Shown here in pieces: positions 37,817 to 44,024 of a stretch of DNA of 44,024 bases. The stretch's first letter is position 1. Each line of letters opens with the position of its first letter. The notes under the pieces were generated by a model that was given only the letters and a program-made list of their open reading frames with translations, did no database searches and was not told the origin of the DNA. This DNA comes from a virus, in IMG/VR virus record IMGVR_UViG_3300007517_000013, positions 1 to 44,024 of that record; one strand, given 5' to 3'. Both the position numbers and the translations under genes were made by a program.

Positions 37817-40800
37817 ACTCCTGGAACGAAGTAAAAACCTATATCGAAAACCTGCTTAAGCCAGGCATCACGAACAGCACAAACGTCCAAAAGCTGCTAA
37901 ACAGCTTTCAGGCGGTTATCAATATGCTCAATACCGGGTCCATTGACCCGGAAAACGATGCGGAATGGAAAGATGACGTGACCTACGCAAGGGACGTGCA
38001 GCCCGTACTTTGGCGGGACTCCTGGCTCGTCAGCAATATTGCCAACAACTTGGGCATCCCTCCCATCAGTGCGGCGGGGGTACTCCACCCGGCATGGAGG
38101 ATAGTGGTAAGCAGTATTGGCGCCGGGATCAATATATGGCGACCCATTATATATCCCAATATCCTCGAGATAGTCTTTCACGAAGGCGGCCTATACTATC
38201 TGGACAGGCAAGTTGTGGGAAACGGCCCCTTTGTGTCAGTTTCTTTTTCCGCTGAGTTGGCACAGGAAAAGTGGGTTTTCATCACCGGATCAGCCACCAT
38301 CAATCTTCCGGTCGGCCTGTCCGGCCAAATATACAAGCTGAACAGGGACAACACCAACGAAGTCGACGCTGTGGATTTCATGAAAGTGGGTAACTATATC
38401 ACCACGACAGCGCAGCTGGAGGATTCGTCAGGCGCGCAAGGTGTGTTTATATCTTTTGCCAATGTTTTCCAAAACTGGAGGAGGTTTTCCCATGGCGGCA
38501 ATCCGGCATCACCCGGTCTGGTAGTAACAAATCCACTCGTGCCTACCATACCGTCACAGACGCAGTCTTGGTCCTTGGTGGGAAATGAAGTAAGGAGCAC
38601 GATAAACAGTGGAAGTTTTATCGGTTTTGTCTCGGATGTGAAGCTGCTCAACTATGACCATAGGGCCACACTGACATCAACTACTTCGGACAACGATATA
38701 ATTTCCCTGATAATCGCCTATGTGGAAGACAAGAGCGACATGGTGCTAAACAATGCTTTTGGACTAAACCCCGCAACGCACCTGGGAATCAATGTAACAG
38801 ATGAGTTTATCCCAAACCAGCACACACTTTCACTCTTGAGGGCCAGGCTTGGATTGGGATTTTCTTATATAATATACTACAACTATGGTCGTCCGGACGA
38901 AGCGGTTATTTTCAACGGATCCAGCCTTCCCCTAAACACAAGCTCAAACTGGAACAGCAACGAAGTGGACGTGCGGGTATTGCGAGAGGGGGACCTGATA
39001 AAATGCTACACCACCGACTTTTCCGATTTTCCACTTGGCAAAGGAACCCTGAGGTTTGAGCTGGCCATCGACCTGAGGGACGACATAAGAACGATAAAGT
39101 TCCGGGGTCCGGCAAGTTACGGCTATGGGGCAAGGTCCCAGGCAAACGCAACTTTCAAGAACGTGACGATCACCGGATCACGGATCAATGAAATCTATGA
39201 CCTGAGAAATGGGAATATCTGGATTGCCAACGGAGCGGGAACCTGGAACCTAAGCACCGTCAGGGTACTTGCAGATGAACTGCCATACGGGACGCTGGTA
39301 TACAATCCCCGATTTTATGAGGTTACCTTTTTCGTAAAGCCGTATGACTTCTATGTCATAAGCACGATGAGTGATAATTTCAGCGAGCAAACATTTGCCA
39401 CCATTGCCGCCAGAAATGCCCACAATGTGACGTTTCTTCCTTTCAATGCATTTGTCACAGACGATGGGGACGGTAATTGGGCACTCTATAAGGCTATTTC
39501 ACTCGGGGTGGCCGCAACCTATGTAAAGCTATCGGACTTTGACTTGATAAACGCCGTCATGACGGCTTCGGCAATAGCTTCCGCCTACGAGGGATTTTCC
39601 GATGTACGGAGGTTCACCTCAGCATTATTGACAAAACTAAACGGTATTGCCACAGCTGCTGAGGTCAATGACGACGCGGAGGCCATCAAGACAAAAATTG
39701 AATCCCTGACAGGGGCGCAGCGATTGTCGATGGACTTTCTGAAGGACAACGAGCAGCCGATTACGCCTTCTCAGTTTGAACTTGTTCCCGTGACAAACGA
39801 ATTGAGGATCAGAACCGACCAAGTTCCTGTCTCCGGCTCCCAAAGATTTGTGTCTTCGGGAGACATGTTTGGCTATGAACTGGCCAACCCCAGGGCAGTC
39901 CCCGGGAGTTCCGCTGTTTTCGGGGCGTCGACATTTCCAAGCGACATACGATTTGCGATAATCAGGGGATTTCAAAACATGATTTTCATCGCTTGTACGG
40001 AAGGAGCCACACAGCGGGTGATAATATCGTCTGACGGGGGGTTGTCTTTTTCTTTTGCGGGGATATCCAACAATGGTAACTACCAGTCCATGGATATCAG
40101 TCCATCCGGGACCATTTGTGTAGGGGATAGAAATATATCCGGAAACACAATAAGAAGGAGTACAAACTTTGGGCGCACCTGGGTAAGTTCCACGGTGCCT
40201 AGCCAAAGGCAGGTTTCATCGATAGCTTATGGGGATGGTGTATGGGTGGCCAGTTGTGTTGCCGGCACGCTCAATCGTGTCATGCACTCCATCGATGATG
40301 GGGTCACTTGGATCAACGGCGTCACCCATGAGGACAATACTTTCGAAAATGTTTGTTTTCACAAGTCAAAGTTCTACATATGTTCCTTTAACGGAACCAA
40401 CAGGCTTGCCGTATCGATCAACCGGGGGCTGAATTTCACGGCCCAATCAATCGGTAATTTTCTTGGAGACTTCTCTCGTCTGGCTTCCTTCAAAAATGCG
40501 TTGTGTATACTGGACAGCTCGTTGTCTTTTAATCCCAGGATAAGATACACAGTCGATGAGGGAGTCAATTGGCTTAGTTCCCTTACGGTCAGCCCCAATA
40601 CCCAAACGACACTTTGCATGAAGCAAATAGGGGCGTATCTGTTTGTAGGGGGCGGGGTAGGTTTTCTTGTAAGGTCAAAAAACCTGATTCTATGGGAGCC
40701 AGTAGTATCTGGCACCATACTCGACATCAACGACATAGAAGCCACCACGGTCGAAGGGCTGCCAGTCATAATCCTGATCAACAATGGAATTGCCGGCACG

Positions 40801-40830
40801 AGAATATTGACGTCTTTCCCACCACTATAA
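37813..40830 (+). CDS. large tail protein with Asp-box beta-propeller
   Basis: The 1005-residue protein has an N-terminal attachment region (1-80), a long beta-rich middle, and a C-terminal beta-propeller (about residues 700-1005) with at least five Asp-box motifs S-x-D-x-G-x-x-W/F: SSDGGLSF, STNFGRTW, SIDDGVTW, SINRGLNF and TVDEGVNW. Asp boxes are typical of sialidases and glycan-binding propellers; no catalytic sialidase residues were identified. It likely recognises or binds surface glycan. The next gene starts with no gap. Base composition is even across the gene. Confidence 0.7.
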   Translation: MNSWNEVKTYIENLLKPGITNSTNVQKLLNSFQAVINMLNTGSIDPENDAEWKDDVTYARDVQPVLWRDSWLVSNIANNLGIPPISAAGVLHPAWRIVVSSIGAGINIWRPIIYPNILEIVFHEGGLYYLDRQVVGNGPFVSVSFSAELAQEKWVFITGSATINLPVGLSGQIYKLNRDNTNEVDAVDFMKVGNYITTTAQLEDSSGAQGVFISFANVFQNWRRFSHGGNPASPGLVVTNPLVPTIPSQTQSWSLVGNEVRSTINSGSFIGFVSDVKLLNYDHRATLTSTTSDNDIISLIIAYVEDKSDMVLNNAFGLNPATHLGINVTDEFIPNQHTLSLLRARLGLGFSYIIYYNYGRPDEAVIFNGSSLPLNTSSNWNSNEVDVRVLREGDLIKCYTTDFSDFPLGKGTLRFELAIDLRDDIRTIKFRGPASYGYGARSQANATFKNVTITGSRINEIYDLRNGNIWIANGAGTWNLSTVRVLADELPYGTLVYNPRFYEVTFFVKPYDFYVISTMSDNFSEQTFATIAARNAHNVTFLPFNAFVTDDGDGNWALYKAISLGVAATYVKLSDFDLINAVMTASAIASAYEGFSDVRRFTSALLTKLNGIATAAEVNDDAEAIKTKIESLTGAQRLSMDFLKDNEQPITPSQFELVPVTNELRIRTDQVPVSGSQRFVSSGDMFGYELANPRAVPGSSAVFGASTFPSDIRFAIIRGFQNMIFIACTEGATQRVIISSDGGLSFSFAGISNNGNYQSMDISPSGTICVGDRNISGNTIRRSTNFGRTWVSSTVPSQRQVSSIAYGDGVWVASCVAGTLNRVMHSIDDGVTWINGVTHEDNTFENVCFHKSKFYICSFNGTNRLAVSINRGLNFTAQSIGNFLGDFSRLASFKNALCILDSSLSFNPRIRYTVDEGVNWLSSLTVSPNTQTTLCMKQIGAYLFVGGGVGFLVRSKNLILWEPVVSGTILDINDIEATTVEGLPVIILINNGIAGTRILTSFPPL

Positions 40831-42870
40831 ATGGCAAATTACTATATATCCAACGGCGGGCTGAACAGCAATCCAGGAACCATATCCCAACCCTTCGCAA
40901 CGCCGGAGCATGCGCAGACGATAGCAGTTGCCGGGGATTCGTTGTTCATGCAGGCAAATTCCGAGTTTGAATCGCTGACCCTACAAAAAGCAGGCACTTC
41001 GGCCAACCCTTTCCACTGGGGAAAGTACGGGTCGGGAGCAAATCCAAAAGTACACGGTTGGAAGACCATGACGGGATGGTCCTCCATAGGAAACGGCTTG
41101 TTCAGGATCACCGATCCGGGACTTCCGCCTCGGGTTAGGATAATAATGGTCGACAATGTTCAAAAAACAGTGGCAAGGCTTCCCCGTGAAAATTATTATC
41201 AGATATTGTCTGGTACTGGGGCAGGCTCCGGTACTATAACAGACGCCAGCAATCTATCCGGAAAAAATTTTACCGGGGCAGAGATGTTCACCAAAAAAGA
41301 ATTGTGGGTTGTGGACACGGGAAGAGTGACGGCACATTCGGGATCGACAATCAACTATATAGGGACTTCGTCAAATTACAACCTCAGGAACAGCTGGGGC
41401 TATGGTATTCAAAACCACAGGGATTGCTGTACCCAACTTTTTGATTGGTGCCAGGAGGGCAGTGATATTATCATGTTTTTTGGTGCGGTATCTCCCTCAT
41501 TCCACCAAATAAAATGCAGTTTCAGGGCTGGATTTGACATCAACACAAGGGGCTTCAACAGGTTTTCAAACATTGATTTTGAGGGATTCAACGGCAATGT
41601 GGGGTCCAACACCATAAATTTTTCGTCTGACTTCCCGGTTTTCAGAATACACAACAGCCAGCAGTTGTATTTTCAGAATTGTGGTTTCAGAAATATGGGC
41701 GCACCTGTGTTTCACACCACGGCCAGCAATTGCAACGATCTGGAAATAGCTGACTGCACCGTGGAAGATTGTCTTCAGATTTTTGTCTGGATAAGATTTA
41801 CCGGGTCCCCGAATACCACAAGGTTTAAAGTCTTGCGGACTAACTTTCAAAGAATAGGTACCATCCTTGGACAGGGGGGAAACGGTGACAACGGGTACAG
41901 CTGCATTGTTTTTTCGGGAGGTGCTGACGGTGTCAGGATTCTGGGAAACGACCTGAGAAACATCGGGTATAACGGCATTGAATGGGCGGGATTTGACATA
42001 TTGGTTTCCAGAAACAGGATAGAACACGGCGGACTTGTAAAAGGAGACGGCGGATGCGTCTACTCCTATGGAAAGTCGGACGAAAACAAAGCCTATCTGC
42101 AGTCAAACAGGATAGTTTCCCACAACATCTGCCTAAACTCCCCAGGCAACCGGTGGGGGGTACCAAGCCAGTTCGCAAACGGTTTTCCAGAACCATACGG
42201 TGACTTTGAGGGGATCTACATTGACGACCATGTAAGGAACTGCCAGATAATCCACAACACGATCTCTGGTTGCAAAATAGGTATTAAGGCGGCGAACAAC
42301 AATGGCTTGCTGATAAGGCACAATAAAATGTACAATAATCTCTTTGGTGCCTTGCTGACAAACAGCTCCAACGGAACGTTTGACATGAGGAATCTGGACT
42401 TTCAGTTTAACCAGATCTACCAGGGGAATGCCAACACGGTGATATGGATAGAATCACTCGCCCATGACTTTGACCTTTGGGGAGTGATAGACAACAATTA
42501 TTATATGCGTCCATCAAACCAGAACGCAATAATCAGACACTGGAAAATAGGAGCGGGGGGGTATGACAACCTCATCAATCTTGCGGAATGGCGAAACAGG
42601 ACGATACACGATGACAACACGAAAGTTAGTCCGATATCCTCAAATTTGTCTTTTCTCTATACAAACGAAACCGCGCAAGACAGCGTAAGCCAATCCATAC
42701 TCCGCAGACGGGTGAACGTGGACGGGAACGAAGTGACGGAATTGTTCCTCAATGCGTTTGAGTCCGCAATTTTGCTGGGCGATTTGGGCCCTTTGATTGT
42801 TGCTCCGATACCGGAACCCGACCCCGGACAACTTAGCTACAGGGGTAGAAAATTTGTCATAAGCAATTGA
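40831..42870 (+). CDS. beta-helix tailspike/depolymerase-like protein
   Basis: The 679-residue protein starts with a motif common in pectate-lyase-like proteins (YYISNGGLNSNPGTISQPFATPEHA), then a right-handed parallel beta-helix with repeated N-x-I/L, G-I and NNxI steps (about residues 230-560, for example VRILGNDLRNIGYNGIEW and CQIIHNTISGCKIGIKA). Such proteins cut or bind polysaccharide. The C-terminus is short, ending in YRGRKFVISN. With the propeller protein it forms the likely host-recognition apparatus. There is no signal peptide. It is the last gene of its unit. Confidence 0.75.
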   Translation: MANYYISNGGLNSNPGTISQPFATPEHAQTIAVAGDSLFMQANSEFESLTLQKAGTSANPFHWGKYGSGANPKVHGWKTMTGWSSIGNGLFRITDPGLPPRVRIIMVDNVQKTVARLPRENYYQILSGTGAGSGTITDASNLSGKNFTGAEMFTKKELWVVDTGRVTAHSGSTINYIGTSSNYNLRNSWGYGIQNHRDCCTQLFDWCQEGSDIIMFFGAVSPSFHQIKCSFRAGFDINTRGFNRFSNIDFEGFNGNVGSNTINFSSDFPVFRIHNSQQLYFQNCGFRNMGAPVFHTTASNCNDLEIADCTVEDCLQIFVWIRFTGSPNTTRFKVLRTNFQRIGTILGQGGNGDNGYSCIVFSGGADGVRILGNDLRNIGYNGIEWAGFDILVSRNRIEHGGLVKGDGGCVYSYGKSDENKAYLQSNRIVSHNICLNSPGNRWGVPSQFANGFPEPYGDFEGIYIDDHVRNCQIIHNTISGCKIGIKAANNNGLLIRHNKMYNNLFGALLTNSSNGTFDMRNLDFQFNQIYQGNANTVIWIESLAHDFDLWGVIDNNYYMRPSNQNAIIRHWKIGAGGYDNLINLAEWRNRTIHDDNTKVSPISSNLSFLYTNETAQDSVSQSILRRRVNVDGNEVTELFLNAFESAILLGDLGPLIVAPIPEPDPGQLSYRGRKFVISN

Positions 42871-42877
42871 TCTTAGG

Positions 42878-42948
42878 CGCTTGGAGGCAAAATCTTTTCT
42901 TTGTGGAATTTAGTTTGTATAGAAGTTTTTTTCATTGTCCTCCAAGCG
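42878..42948. repeat. 10-bp inverted repeat bracketing the capsid promoter box
   Basis: CGCTTGGAGG at 42878-42887 is the exact complement of CCTCCAAGCG at 42939-42948, with a 51-nt loop. The right arm includes most of the TGTCCTCC box. It begins 8 nt after the beta-helix gene and the 51-nt loop includes a run of seven T, so termination or factor looping are possible. Confidence 0.6.
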
Positions 42949-42971
42949 GCCATATTCGCTATTTACCTTCA
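42936..42971 (+). promoter_or_regulatory. candidate late promoter of the capsid unit
   Basis: TGTCCTCC at 42936-42943, 20 bp, then TACCTTCA at 42964-42971. The protease ATG follows after 33 nt. It would drive protease, scaffold and capsid genes across the window junction. Confidence 0.55.
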
Positions 42972-43004
42972 TAGCCTGATATACTTATCCGATAAACATC
43001 CGAT

Positions 43005-44024
43005 ATGAAGCTTTCTTTTTCCACACTTGGTTTTCAGCTGATGGCCCTCCATGAGGGATGGCTACAGGATAACGTGCTGGAGCTTGGCAACTCATCCGAC
43101 CATCCGCCGATATCCATCGAAGCCTATCAAAAAAAACACGAAGCCGCTTTGAATGTAGGATACGACCGTGATGCCGGAACCTACTATCTCAAGTCCCACA
43201 ATAATATAGCACTTATTCCCGTGCTTGGACCCACGTCCAAGTTTGGCGGGTGGAGTAGCGTTGGTACGCAGATGCTTTCCGGCATATTGGAAAACGCCAA
43301 AAAATCCGACAAATACAAGGCAGCCCTCATCTACATTGACAGCCCCGGCGGAGAAGTAGACGGGATGCGGGATTGGTCTGAGGAAATATTGAATGTGGGC
43401 ATGCCCACCCTTGCTTTCATAGATGGCTATGGAGCCTCAGGGGGATACTGGCAAGCAATATCGGCGGATAGGGTGATTGCCAACTCGATGAACAGCAATG
43501 ACATCGGGTCTATTGGCGTGCAGACGATCCACATAGACCGCCGCGAAGCCGCAAAGTCTACTATAGGCGATGTGAAGATCATCCGTGCCAGGCAGTCAAC
43601 GCTGAAAAACTCCGTCAATTCCTTTGAGCCGCTTACGAAGGAGAAGGAAAACTGGGTCATCGACCGACTGTCGGAAAGTGCCGACTTATTCATCAACTAT
43701 GTGACATCCAGAAGACCGGATGTCAAGTTGGATTCCCCCGCGTTGAAAGGCGAAATATTCACAGGTCAGCAAGCACTCGATGAGGGGCTTATTGACGGAC
43801 TGGCTACTTACGGCGAGGCCGTGGAAGAGCTGGCCTCAAGGATCCAGCCCGAATCTGCCAAACCAAAAAAATCAAGTCAAAATCAATCAATCAACCATAA
43901 TCAAGCAAACATGAAATTTAAATCAGCATGGGCATCCATACTCGCAGTTATCGGGTTTGGTGCCGTAGCTTCCGAAGAGGAAGCTCCTATGGTGACTGAG
44001 GAAAGACTGGAGCAACTGAACGGC
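43005..44024 (+). CDS. head maturation protease (SppA/S49-like) with scaffold region (partial)
   Basis: The 340 codons seen run off the window end. A ClpP/SppA-like fold is shown by YIDSPGGEVDGM near residue 114 (oxyanion turn), DGYGASGGYWQA near residue 144 with the nucleophile Ser, and SNDIGSIGVQ near residue 166; family enzymes use a Ser-Lys dyad. A Gln/Asn-rich linker (about 285-302) leads to a helical scaffold part from Met303. The frame joins exactly to the ORF at the window start, giving about 400 residues. The protease would process scaffold and capsid proteins during head assembly. Confidence 0.85.
   Translation, partial: MKLSFSTLGFQLMALHEGWLQDNVLELGNSSDHPPISIEAYQKKHEAALNVGYDRDAGTYYLKSHNNIALIPVLGPTSKFGGWSSVGTQMLSGILENAKKSDKYKAALIYIDSPGGEVDGMRDWSEEILNVGMPTLAFIDGYGASGGYWQAISADRVIANSMNSNDIGSIGVQTIHIDRREAAKSTIGDVKIIRARQSTLKNSVNSFEPLTKEKENWVIDRLSESADLFINYVTSRRPDVKLDSPALKGEIFTGQQALDEGLIDGLATYGEAVEELASRIQPESAKPKKSSQNQSINHNQANMKFKSAWASILAVIGFGAVASEEEAPMVTEERLEQLNG
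43911..44024 (+). CDS. possible internally started scaffold protein (partial)
   Basis: An in-frame ATG at 43911 (Met303 of the protease gene) follows the low-complexity linker and an A/C-rich, unstructured stretch, similar to other start sites here. Starting there would give a separate scaffold of about 98 residues after joining to 1-183, as Nu3 is made inside the lambda C gene. This is inferred from that precedent and the domain border. Confidence 0.35.
   Translation, partial: MKFKSAWASILAVIGFGAVASEEEAPMVTEERLEQLNG

Overview
The window looks like the complete genome of a temperate, siphovirus-like phage of a Bacteroidota host, opened inside one gene. The last codon of the window (in a capsid protease gene starting at 43005) and the first codon of the window (the end of an ORF stopping at 183) are in the same frame and read as one ~400-residue protease-scaffold protein. 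This is what a circular or circularly permuted contig of about 44 kb would give. The host assignment rests on canonical Bacteroidota promoters (TTG, 19-20 bp, TAnnTTTG) before the antirepressor and the Cro-like gene, few Shine-Dalgarno sequences, SprB-type repeats (a family known from gliding adhesins) in a tail protein, and a Bacteroidota-type integrase. Within the phylum a Cytophagales-like host is a guess.

Layout, read as a circle. Head and packaging (43005 to the end, then 1-8331): protease-scaffold, major capsid protein, small head/tail proteins, terminase small and large subunits, portal, head-completion-like protein. Lysis and first fibre block (8328-12269): holin-like protein, M15 endolysin, repetitive fibre genes, a second membrane protein and a u-spanin-like lipoprotein. 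Tail (12381-22169): tail genes, a SprB-repeat tail protein, a baseplate protein, then an inserted regulatory cassette (a 55-residue ribbon-helix-helix-like protein divergent from a P22-type antirepressor), tail chaperone-like genes with a candidate -1 frameshift site, and an 819-residue tape measure protein. Lysogeny (22262-24225, minus strand): tyrosine integrase and a helix-turn-helix repressor. Early operon (24226-36420, plus strand): Cro-like protein, many small overlapping genes including four envelope-targeted ones, an ASCH-like protein, an HNH protein, a cytosine-5 methyltransferase, a primase-helicase, an iteron array that may be the origin, then an AT-rich cassette with ThyX and a DUF3310 protein. 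Receptor-binding block (36549-42870): a conserved phage protein, a baseplate-like protein, an Asp-box beta-propeller protein and a beta-helix tailspike/depolymerase-like protein.

The most interesting signal is a shared late-promoter architecture. Six transcription-unit heads carry a TGTCCTCC-like box, exactly 20 bp, then an octamer like the Bacteroidota -7 box TAnnTTTG. Four of these have an ATG starting only 4-5 nt after the -7 box, which predicts leaderless or nearly leaderless late mRNAs. The usual TTG -33 element is replaced, so a phage-encoded activator, sigma factor or RNA polymerase appropriation factor is implied; no protein here can be assigned that job with confidence. The gene at 36549 is one candidate, and it has its own unusual control region: a perfect sigma-54 -24/-12 match, an upstream dyad, and a hairpin enclosing its start codon.

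Other strong signals are ten copies of GTCAAAC/GTTTGAC arranged symmetrically around AT-rich DNA after the primase-helicase, and the P22 immI-like cassette inside the tail genes. All function calls come from reading the sequence without database searches.
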